DNA of 64,000 bases from Thermothelomyces thermophilus ATCC 42464. Lineage: Eukaryota > Ascomycota > Sordariomycetes > Sordariales > Chaetomiaceae. Shown one piece after another: positions 35,952 to 46,100 of this stretch. A program made the position numbers and the translations under genes. Numbering within the stretch: the stretch's first letter is position 1; each line of letters opens with the position of its first letter. Below the pieces are notes generated by a model. That model was given only the letters and a program-made list of their open reading frames with translations. It had not been told where the DNA came from and did not search any database. Location of the stretch: positions 5,518,001 through 5,582,000 of the forward strand of contig NC_016472.1 of NCBI RefSeq assembly GCF_000226095.1, read 5' to 3'.

Positions 35952-38640
35952 ATAGTTTAGAACAGAGGTAACTTTGACCTTGACATCGATATAGCTATTA
36001 ACATCACAGCCGAACAGCTGTTCGCTTAGCTTAGTTAACTCTAGTAGCAGATCTAGGAGTTAGACTAGAGAGACAAGGCTGCTTAAGCCCGAATTAAGGA
36101 ACTCGAGAATAGCGAAAAGCACTTGTAGAAGTTAGTTAACAAGGCCTACGCCAAAATCAAGGCGCTTAAGACTACTAAAGCGAGCCGTATCAAGATCGAA
36201 CTACCTAACAAATATAGAGGAACTAAGGAAGATCTTGCCGGATTCCTAACAAACCTCTAATCTCACTTCCGACTTAATGATGACAAGTTTCTAAACGACA
36301 AAGCTAAAGTTCTCTATATAGCTATAAGACTAGAGGGTAAGGTACTTAGATAGTTTAAGCCTATATAGAATGACTACCTTACTAAAGAAGATAAAGATAA
36401 CTAAGACGCGTTTATATAGGTAGTCTTTTAATCCTATAATCGCTTTGAAGAAGAGCTTTAAAAGGTTTTTAATGATAAAGATAAGAAGATTTATATATAA
36501 GAAAGACTTATTAATCTCTAAGAGACTAAGTTAGTAGCTTCCTATACTATATAGTTTAGATAGAATATACTTAAGTCTTAGCTTAATAATAAAGCATTAA
36601 TATAATTATTTTATAATAGCTTAAAGGAAAAGGTTAAAGACAAGCTATATAAGTATAATCGGCCTAAGACCCTAGATAAATATATTATATAGGCTATTGA
36701 AATCGATGATTAACTCTATATATAAGAGTAGTAAAAACAAGGCTAAATAAATAGAACTACGGTTAAGGCTAGTAATAAGAAAAAGCGAGCGTATATTAGT
36801 ACCTTATATAGGACGTACCCTGGAGCTATAGATATAGATATAGCGTAGAAGCAAGACTAGAGGAATATAACTAAAGATAAGTCTAATGTTATCTACTATA
36901 ACTATAGAAAGAAAGGGCACTACAAGCGAGAATGTTAAAGCCTAAAGAAAGAATAGAAGATAGTCCCTAGAAAGGAAATTACGGTTATCGACAAAACTAC
37001 TAAGGACGTCATCAAAGTAGCGGCTACAAGCTATAAAGATAGGGGTAGTAATACGGATAGTCTCGGATATAACAGTAATAGTAAAGACGAATAAGCACCG
37101 TACTCCGAACTAGTTACTATAGACCTAGAGATAGGTCTTATTAAATGGGATATAGTAGGAGAGTATATATTACTAATTTCGATTCTCCTAGCCTTAAGGT
37201 AGTAGGGTTTTATAGTTATATAGAGGTAGGATAGATAATAGATAACCGATACCTAAGGAATCGAGAGACCTAGACCTAATGTTCCATTTTTCTAGGAACA
37301 AGTCGAATAATACTATAATAAAGTTTTCTAACTTAATATAGAACTACATAAATAGGATAGACGCTTGACTTAACTTACCTAGTAGAGTAATAAAATAAGA
37401 GATAAGATAAGGGAACTCCAACATATTATAGAAACTATCAAAGGAAAACAGCCTATAATATATAATAGGCCTAATATCACGATTTGGCTGCATAAGGCAA
37501 CCCGGCAAGACGCACAGGACCAATCAGGAACCACAAGACCTAAGGACCAATCAGGAAGTGATCGCAGTGATCGCACTTCGATCAAGATGAGCACTTGGGT
37601 AACGATCGCAGGACCGCAGCAGCGATCGCACGATCAAGACTCAAGGAGGAAGGACAGGGAATTGTATATAGTCACTCGTTCCACCGGACTCTGGCGAACT
37701 CTGGGAGTTCACCAGTGGTAACAATCACAATCACAGTACTCATACCAAGCATTGCTGATTACTGTGAGAGATAACTCTAAGTGTTGTTGTGAACCCTTTG
37801 GCTTTACCGAATCCCTTAGACGACCTGCCTGCCTGTCCTGCTCAATCTACCTTCGTCTGAACCCTTTCAGAAGAAGTCTAAGCTGGGTTCGTTACACCTG
37901 ATAGTTATACCAAGTACCTTAATGACTAGTAACTTAGTAATAACGTATAGAACCTGGAATACTAGTTTATATAAGCGAACCACGGAAAAGATAAGCATAT
38001 ATAGGAAAGCTACTAGAAGAAATACTCCTATCTTAGCATTAGAGTACCTATAGTCTACATATAGTAGGAAGGATTTAGGAAAGAATTCCAATACCTCCTA
38101 GGCGATGTTACACGACTATACCTTCGATATAAGGCATATACGTAAGTGCCCTAATTCTAGTGTATAGTATACAAATGCTAATATTACTTCTATAACAAAT
38201 TCAAAAATAATTACTAGCCGACCCGACAGAAAAACGGGGACAGAAGCTTGTACCCTATAGAATAGGTCTACGATATAGGAAACAGAGCGGCCGAATTGCT
38301 CTAAAAGATCGAAGCCTACGATCTAGAAGGTATTATAATAGTTCTAAGACGAGCCTAGCCTAGGTACTACGGAATAGGACGAGATATATAGAACTCGTAC
38401 TAGAGTAACGATTGCCTTTATTACGCGGATAAAAAGAAATCGTAAATTCGGGAGCTTTAGATAAAGCTATAGTATATACGACAAAAAGCAAAACAGACTT
38501 AATAATAGAAAGCTATAAGCACCTAATAGCTTACGGAAATGAGTACGATCGACAAAGCCGCTATTAGCCGAATAACCAAAGAGGTTAGCACTAACCTAGG
38601 AAACGGGTTAGAGCCCTTTAAGAGACCTAGAAACCATTAA
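35952..38640 (+). pseudogene. Element B gag, decayed and split by solo LTR A'
   Basis: Follows element A gag through 37474, is interrupted by the solo LTR at 37475-37896 plus its duplication, and resumes at 37902 to the TAA at 38638-38640. The start codon reads ATA. The frameshift hairpin region near 38611 is partly mutated (GAGCCCTTTAAGAGACC). Confidence 0.8.
37475..37896 (+). repeat. Solo LTR A'
   Basis: 422-bp LTR of the same type as element A (GATTTGGCTGCATAAGGC in U3), starting TATCACG (TG to TA) and ending GTTACA. Flanked by CCTAA (37470-37474)/CCTGA (37897-37901), a 5-bp duplication with one RIP-type change. No internal sequence, so it arose by LTR-LTR recombination. It is far less mutated than the gag it interrupts, hence younger. 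It has a CCACCGGACTCTGGCGAA segment slightly longer than in A. Confidence 0.88.
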
Positions 38641-40565
38641 CGCCTATATAGCGGCAAGTAGTAGCGTAGTATAGGAGGAATTAGCGTAAGAGACTACTAT
38701 ATCGAGACCTCCTAGCAGAAATATGGGAAATCGCTATAATCTTTAGACGACAGTAGTAAGATAAGTGACTATAGATAATAGTATGATAGAAATAGCACGA
38801 AATGTTTGTACTAGTAAATGGTAGAGTAGAGATAAACCTAATTTCGCCGACACTTGTAAATTAGCTATAGATACCCTAGAGAATGAAGCAGAAGCATAGT
38901 GAGGTCAAAGGGCCATTTCTAATATAATAGGTATATAGGGAGACCGAACCAATCGACATTACTATAATAAGGAAGACTATAATAGTCGTATTTAGCATTA
39001 TAGATATAGGTAATAACAAAGATATAATATTAGGGTTACCATAGTATAAAGATTATAACTCGGACATTAGCTAGAAGAATAGTAGCTACCTATAACCTTA
39101 AACGGAGTTGTATTCGACTAGCAAGATAGAGAGCGTATAAGGATTACGAACAGACGATACTTAAGGGAAGGCATATCCTATAGATCTATTACAAAAGACG
39201 GATAGTAGTAGGTAGACCACTACAGACTCTAGAAGAGGCGGTATAACGATATTAATATCGTAATAGGAAGAACGAGCTAAACCGCTAATAGCTATTCTCT
39301 CCGTTAACGAATATAGAGCATTATAATTAGAGCAGTAGGTTAAGATGGGAGAAATTGCTAGCATCGCTATAGATAGAACCAAGTTCGTATACTATTAGAA
39401 AACCAAGAGACGAGACAAGACTAGGGAAGTACCGAAGGAATACGAAGGATACCTAGCGTTTAAACCAAAGTATCTAGAAGGATTACTAGAATATAGCCTA
39501 TAGGATTACGAGATCAAGCTTAAGGAAGGAGCACGACTAAAGTTCTTTAAGATTTACTATATAAGCTAGATATAGAACAAAGAACTTAAGCGATATTTAG
39601 AGGAAAACCTTTAAAGAGGATATATCTGCCTATTAATATTACTAGTAGGCTACCTAATCCTATTTGTGCCTAAGAAAGATAGAAAGCTATAGTTATATAT
39701 TAACTATTAGCAATTTAACGAATAGACCGTAAAAAACCGATACCTATTACTACTAATCTTATGGCTCTAAGATTAGTTAGTAGGAGCCTAATATTTTATA
39801 CGTCTTAACTTGCTATTAGCCTATAACTATATATAGATTAAAGAAGGCGATAAGTAGAAAACGGCCTTTAAGATATCCTATAGTTATTATAAGTACCTTA
39901 TTATACTATTTAGACTTATAAACGTGCTAGTAACGTTCTAAGCCTTAATTAATCAAGCTATCCGACCCTTTCTTGACAAATTTACAGTATATTATCTCGA
40001 TAATATACTTATCTTCTCTAAGATAATAGATAAATACTAGAAGTATATAAAAGCAGTGTTAGACACGCTATATACGTATAAATTATTAGTTAATAAGGAA
40101 AAGAGCGAATTCTATATTAGGAAAACGGTATTTCTAGGATATAAAATATCCCTAGGACAAATCTAGATAGAACCTTCAAAGGTCAAAGCTATTAAGGAGT
40201 AGCTATAACTAACGTTAGTTATAGAAATACGAAGCTTTATTAGATTTACAAACTTCTACCGAATATTTATTAGGAACTTTAGAGCGATCGTACGACCTTT
40301 GTACGAACTTACTAAGAAGAACACTAAATTCCAATAGGAAGAGTAACACGAGCAAGCATTTACATAGATCTGTAACGCTATTACCGAAGATCTAGTACTA
40401 GTACTACTAGACCCTAAGAAGCTATTTGAGGTAGAAACGGACGCTTTAGACTACGCTATCGGAGGACAATTAGGACAACGTGTCACGATTTGGCTGCATA
40501 AGGCGACCCGGCAAGGCGCACAGAACCAATCAGGAACCACAAGACCTAAGGACCAATCAGGAAGT

Positions 40566-40636
40566 GATCGCAGTGATCGCACTTCGATCAAGACGAGCAC
40601 TTGGGTAACGATCGCAGGATCGCAGCAGCGATCGCA
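40566..40636 (+). promoter_or_regulatory. Iterated GATCGCA motifs in the element A U3
   Basis: GATCGCA at 40566, 40575, 40610, 40618 and 40630, the last within the palindrome GCGATCGC. They lie 37-107 bp upstream of the TATA box and are repeated in the 3' LTR. Candidate activator binding sites. Confidence 0.5.
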
Positions 40637-40672
40637 CGATCAAGACTCAAGGGGGAAAGGACAAGGAAATTG

Positions 40673-40678
40673 TATATA
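40673..40678 (+). promoter_or_regulatory. TATA box of element A LTR
   Basis: TATATA, 34 nt before the predicted transcript start at 40712. The sequence from here downstream is shared by all LTR types in the window, whereas upstream sequence differs. Confidence 0.6.
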
Positions 40679-40896
40679 GTCACTCGTTCTGGCGAACTCT
40701 GGGAGTTCACCAGTGGTAACAATCACAATCACAGTACTCATACCAAGCATTGCTGATTACTGTGAGAGACAACTCTAAGTGTTGTTGTGAACCCTTTGGC
40801 TTCACCGAATCCCTCAGACGACCTGCCTGCTTGTCCCGCTTCACCCACCTCCGTCTGGACCCTTTCAGAAGCAGTCTGAGTTGGGTTCGTCACACG

Positions 40897-40907
40897 TTGT
40901 TACCACT
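40897..40907 (+). other. Primer-binding site, self-priming type
   Basis: TTGTTACCACT, 2 nt after the 5' LTR. It is the exact reverse complement of AGTGGTAACAA at 40712-40722 in the same LTR and does not begin TGG, as a tRNA-primed site normally would. This matches the Tf1 mechanism, in which the first 11 nt of the RNA prime reverse transcription. Confidence 0.7.
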
Positions 40908-40921
40908 CCCTTTGTTCTGTC

Positions 40922-43183
40922 ATGGTTCAGAACGGAGGTGACTTCGACCTCGACATCGACATGGCTACCAACGTCACGGCCGAACAGCTGCTCGCTCAGC
41001 TTGGTCAACTCCAGCAGCGGATCCAGGAGTTGGACCAGAGAGACAAGGCTGCTCAAGCTCGAATCAAGGAACTCGAGAACCGCGAAAAGTACTCGCAGAA
41101 GTTGGTCAACGAAGCCTACGCCAAAATCGAAGCGCTCGAGACCGCCAAGGCGAGCCGCATCAAGATCGAACCACCTGGTAAATACGGAGGAACCAAGGAG
41201 GATCTCGCAGGATTCCTGACAAACCTCCGATCCTACTTCCGGCTCAATGACGACAAGTTTCCGGACGACAAAGCCAAAGTCCTCTACGCAGCCACGAGAC
41301 TAGAGGGCAAGGCACTCAGATGGTTCGAGCCTACGTGGAACGACTATCTCACGGAGGAAGACGAAGACGATCGAGACGCGTTTACACGGGCAGTCTTCCG
41401 ATCTTACGACCGTTTCGAAGAAGAGCTTCGGAAAGTTTTTGGCGACAAAGACGAGAAGATTCATGCGCAAGAAAGACTCGCCAATCTCCGACAGACCAAG
41501 TCAGCAGCCTCCTACGCCGCACAGTTCAGACAGGACATGCTCAAGTCTCAGCTTAACGACGAGGCGTTGATGCAACTGTTCTACAACGGCTTGAAGGAAA
41601 AGGTCAAGGACGAGCTGTACAAGTACGATCGGCCTGAGACTCTGGATGAATACATCGCGCAGGCCATCAGGATCGATGATCGACTCTACGCACGAGAGCA
41701 GCAGAAACGAGGTCGAATGAACGGAACCACGGTTAAGGCCAACGACAAGAAAAAGCGAGCGTACGTTAGTACCTCGTACGGGACGCACCCCGGAGCCATG
41801 GATGTGGACGCAGCGCAGAAGCAGGACCAGAAGAAGGCGACCAGAGACAAGTCCAATGTTACCTGCTACAACTGCGGAAAGAAAGGGCATTACAAGCGAG
41901 AATGCCGGAGCCCGAAGAAAGAATGGAAGCCAGTCCCTGGAAAAGAAATCGCGGACATCGACGAAACCACCAAGAACGTCACCGAAGTAGCAGCCACGAG
42001 CTACGAAGACAAGGACAGTGACACGGACAGTCTCGGACACGACGGCAACGGTGAAGACGAACAAGCACCGTACTCCGAACTGGTCACTGTGGACCCAGAG
42101 ACAGGTCTTGCCGAATGGGACATGGCAGGAGAGTATGCGCCGCCAATTTCGATTCTCCCAATCTTGAGGCAGTGGGGTTTCACAGTCACGCAGAGGCGGG
42201 ATGGATCGTGGACAACCGACACCCAAGGAATCGAAAGACCCGGACCCAATGCTCTATTCCTCCAGGAACGAATCGAATGGTACCGCAACGAAGTTTTCCG
42301 ACTCAACACGGAACTGCGCGAACGGGATGGGCGCTTGACTCGACTCGCCCAGCAGAGCGATGAGATGAAGGACGAAATGAGGGAACTCCGACGTATCGTG
42401 GAAACCATCAAAGGGGAACAGCCTGTGACATATGATGGGCCCGATAGCTACGCCGAGCACTTTGACGATCAGCAACTCAGCCACGACGTACGGAACCCCG
42501 AGTACCAGTTCATGCGCGCGAACCGCGGAAAAGATGAGCGTACGTGGGAAAGCTACTGGAAGAAACACTCCTATGTCAGCACTGGAGTACCTACGGTCCA
42601 CGTACAATGGGAAGGATTCGGGAAAGAGTTCCAATACCTTCCAGGCGACGCCACGCGACTGCACCCTCGACATGAGGCACATGCGCAAGTGCCCTGGTTC
42701 CAGTGTGTGGCACACGAATGCCGATACCACTTCCGCGACAAATTCGAAAACAACCACTGGCCGACCCGACAGGAGAACGGGGACGGAGGCTTGTGCCCTG
42801 TGGAATGGGTCTACGATGCAGGAAACAGAGCGGCCGAATTGCTTTGGAAGATCGAAGCCCGCGATCTAGAAAGCATCACGATAGTTCCAAGACGAGCCTG
42901 GCCTAGGCACTGCGGAACGGGACGAGACACATGGGACTCGTGCTGGAGCAACGATTGCCTCTATCACGCGGACGAAAAGAAATTGCGAATTCGGGAGCTT
43001 CAGATGAAGCTATGGCACGCACGACGGAAAGCAGAACGGACCCAATGGTGGGAAGCCGCAAGCACTCAATGGCTCACGGAAATGAGCACGATCGACGAAG
43101 CCGCTATCAGCCGAACAACCGAAGAGGTCAGCACTGACCTGGGAAACGGGTCAGGGCCCTTCGAGGGGCCCGGAAACCATTAA
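40922..43183 (+). CDS. Element A Gag polyprotein
   Basis: 753-residue structural protein that packages the element RNA. Starts at ATG 40922 (MVQNGGDFDLDID). Residues 21-75 form a coiled coil (QLLAQLGQLQQRIQEL). Residues about 85-260 match the gypsy Gag capsid region (GKYGG, ALRWFEPTW, DRFEEELRKVFGD, FYNGLKEKVKDEL). A CCHC zinc knuckle is at C315, C318, H323 and C328. A further 420 residues follow, which is unusual: a second coiled coil at about 445-498, then a Trp/Cys/His-rich segment with C595, C600, H603, C625, C664, C674, C679 and H682. The frameshift heptamer lies at codons 740-742, so only 11 residues follow it before TAA. Confidence 0.92.
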   Translation: MVQNGGDFDLDIDMATNVTAEQLLAQLGQLQQRIQELDQRDKAAQARIKELENREKYSQKLVNEAYAKIEALETAKASRIKIEPPGKYGGTKEDLAGFLTNLRSYFRLNDDKFPDDKAKVLYAATRLEGKALRWFEPTWNDYLTEEDEDDRDAFTRAVFRSYDRFEEELRKVFGDKDEKIHAQERLANLRQTKSAASYAAQFRQDMLKSQLNDEALMQLFYNGLKEKVKDELYKYDRPETLDEYIAQAIRIDDRLYAREQQKRGRMNGTTVKANDKKKRAYVSTSYGTHPGAMDVDAAQKQDQKKATRDKSNVTCYNCGKKGHYKRECRSPKKEWKPVPGKEIADIDETTKNVTEVAATSYEDKDSDTDSLGHDGNGEDEQAPYSELVTVDPETGLAEWDMAGEYAPPISILPILRQWGFTVTQRRDGSWTTDTQGIERPGPNALFLQERIEWYRNEVFRLNTELRERDGRLTRLAQQSDEMKDEMRELRRIVETIKGEQPVTYDGPDSYAEHFDDQQLSHDVRNPEYQFMRANRGKDERTWESYWKKHSYVSTGVPTVHVQWEGFGKEFQYLPGDATRLHPRHEAHAQVPWFQCVAHECRYHFRDKFENNHWPTRQENGDGGLCPVEWVYDAGNRAAELLWKIEARDLESITIVPRRAWPRHCGTGRDTWDSCWSNDCLYHADEKKLRIRELQMKLWHARRKAERTQWWEAASTQWLTEMSTIDEAAISRTTEEVSTDLGNGSGPFEGPGNH

Positions 43184-46100
43184 CGCCCGCGCAGCGGCGA
43201 GTGGTAGCGCAGTACAGGAGGAACTGGCGCAAGAGACCACTATACCGAGACCTCCCGGCAGAAACATGGGAAATCGCCGCAATCTTTGGACGACGGCGGC
43301 AAGACAAGCGGCTGTGGATAACAGCACAGTGGAAACAGCACGAAATGCTCGCACTAGTGGACAGTGGAGCAGAGATGAATCTGATTTCGCCGACACTTGT
43401 GAATCAGCTGCGGATACCCTGGAGAATGAAGCGGAAGCATGGCATAGTCAAAGGGCCATTTCCGACGCAATGGGTACGCAGGGAGACCGAACCGATCGAC
43501 ATCACTGTGGCAGGGAAGACCACAGCAGTCGTATTCAGCATCGTGGACATGGGCAACGACAAAGACATGATATTGGGGTTACCATGGCATGAAGACTACG
43601 ACCCGGACATCAGCTGGAAGAATGGTGGCCACCTGCGACCCCGAATGGAGTCGTATTCGACCAGCGAGATGGGGAGCGCGCAAGGATCGCGAGCGGACGA
43701 TGCTCAGAGAAAGGCATGTCCTACGGATCCACCGCAAGAGACGGACAGTGGCAGGCAGACCACTACGGACTCTGGAAGAAGCGGCATAACGATACCGACG
43801 TTGCGACAGGAGGAACGAGCTGAATCGCCGATAGCTGTTCTCTCCGTTGACGAATGCGGAGCACTGCAATGGGAGCAGTGGGTTGAGACAGGAGAAATCG
43901 CCAGTATCGCCATGGACGGAACCAAGTTCGCATACTACCAGAAAACCGAGAGACGGGACAAGACTGGGGAAGTACCGAAGGAATACGAAGGACACCCAGC
44001 ATTCGAACCGAAGCATCTGGAAGGATTACCAGAACACGGCCCATGGGATCACGAGATCAAGCTCAAGGAAGGAGCACGACTGAAGTTCTTCAAGATTTAC
44101 CACACGAGCCAGACACAGAACGAAGAACTTAAGCGATATTTGGAGGAGAACCTTCGAAGAGGACATATCCGCCCGTCGACATCGCCAGCAGGCTACCCAA
44201 TCCTGTTTGTGCCCAAGAAAGACGGAAAGCTACGGTTATGCGTCGACTATCGGCAACTCAACGAACAGACCGTGAAAAATCGATACCCGTTACCGCTGAT
44301 CTCACGGCTCCGAGATCAGTTGGCAGGAGCCCAATATTTCACGCGTCTTGACTTGCCATCGGCCTACAACCACATACGGATCAAAGAAGGCGACGAGTGG
44401 AAAACGGCCTTTAGGACACCTTATGGCCACTACGAGTACCTCGTCATGCCATTTGGACTTACGAACGCGCCGGCAACGTTCCAAGCCCTGATTGATCAAG
44501 CTATCCGACCCTTTCTCGACAAATTTGCGGTATGTTATCTCGACGATATACTCATCTTCTCCAAGACGATGGACGAACACCGGAAGCACGTAAAAGCAGT
44601 GCTGGACGCGCTGCACGCGTACAAGCTATCAGTCAACAAGGGAAAGAGCGAATTCCACGTCAGGAAAACGGTGTTTCTGGGATACGAGATATCCCCAGGA
44701 CAAATCCGGATGGAACCTTCAAAGGTTGAAGCTATCAAGAATTGGCCACGACCGACGTCAGTCACGGAAGTACGAAGCTTCATCGGATTTGCAAACTTCT
44801 ACCGGATGTTCCTCAGGAACTTTGGAGCGATCGCACGACCTTTGCACGAACTTACCAAGAAGAACGCTGAATTCCAATGGGAAGAGCAACACGAGCAGGC
44901 ATTTACGCAGATTCGCGACGCCATCACCGAGGATCCAGTACTGGTACTGCCAGACCCCAAGAAGCCATTCGAGGTAGAAACGGACGCTTCAGACTACGCC
45001 ATCGGAGGACAATTGGGACAACGAGACGAACAAGGGAAGCTACATCCTGTAGCCTTCTTTTCAAAGAAGCTCGATGGACCACGTCTCAATTATCCGATCC
45101 ACGACAAGGAACTACTTGCGATTGTCGAAGCTTTCAAGGAATGGCGACCATACCTCAGCGGCACGATTGAACCAGTACAAGTGTATACGGATCACAAGAA
45201 CCTGCGATACTTCACGACGACGAAGGAACTCAACGGACGACAAATACGATGGGCAGAATTCCTCGCGGAATTCAACTTCGAGATCCGCTACAAGAAGGGC
45301 AAAGAGAACGCACGAGCGGACATCTTAAGCCGACGAACGGATCACACGAAAGGACGAACGGAAACAACGCTACCGTTATTCAAGGAACGAATAGACGGAA
45401 CGCTGCATCACGAAACGCAGACACCCGTGGAAGACGATCCACTTGACTCGTTCCTAGAATGCTGCGCAATCTTTCGAGAAGAAAGGATCAACGAGGCACA
45501 GTATCAAGCAGCACCCGGACCAGTGGTACCTGACGGAGTAGAAGAGAAAGATGGGAAACTCTGGTACCGAGGCAAAGCGTACATCCACGACAAAGGTCAA
45601 CAGCTGCGGATGATTCGAGAACTCCACGAGTCGAAACTCGGAGGACACAAAGGAGTTACGAAGACTGTCGCACAAGTCAAGAAACACTACGACTTTCCAC
45701 AGTTGACGACACGAGTTAAGGAAGTCGTACGGAACTGCGACATCTGCAATCGGAGCAAAACGGCACGACACAAGCCGTACGGGCTACTTCAGCCACTACC
45801 AACAGCTGACAAACCATGGAGTTCAGTTACGATGGACTTCATTACGAAGCTGCCAGAATCCAAGGACACGGCCACAGGAGTGACCTACGACAGTATTCTT
45901 ACTGTAGTAGATCGCCTGACTAAGTGGGCATATTTCTTTCCCTACAAGGAGTCCTGGACAGCGGAACAGTTGGCAGACGTGATCTATCGGCAAGTTGCAT
46001 CAGTGCATGCTTGGCCGCAAGAATGGATCACCGACAGAGACACCAAGTTCGCATCGAAGTTCTGGCAAGCGTTAATGCAACGATTGGGCGTTAACAGCAA

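Larger units (their letters stand above)
40481..40894 (+). repeat. 5' LTR of element A
   Basis: 414 bp, TGTCACGA to GTCACA. U3 has five GATCGCA units (40566-40636). TATATA is at 40673-40678. The predicted RNA start AGTGGTAACAA is at 40712-40722. Confidence 0.95.

Noticed and set aside
40560-40640. CRISPR-like spaced repeats in the LTR
   Set aside because: GATCGCA units are 7 bp with irregular spacing in a eukaryotic LTR; not a CRISPR array.
41501-42226. 241-codon minus-strand frame inside element A gag
   Set aside because: Shadow of the gag coding frame; starts at a non-ATG codon and is not kept in the other copies except as fragments.
43201-43203. GTG as an independent start codon for pol
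   Set aside because: The frame is open further upstream to 43138, and a -1 slippery heptamer plus hairpin lies in the overlap, so fusion by frameshift is the better explanation.
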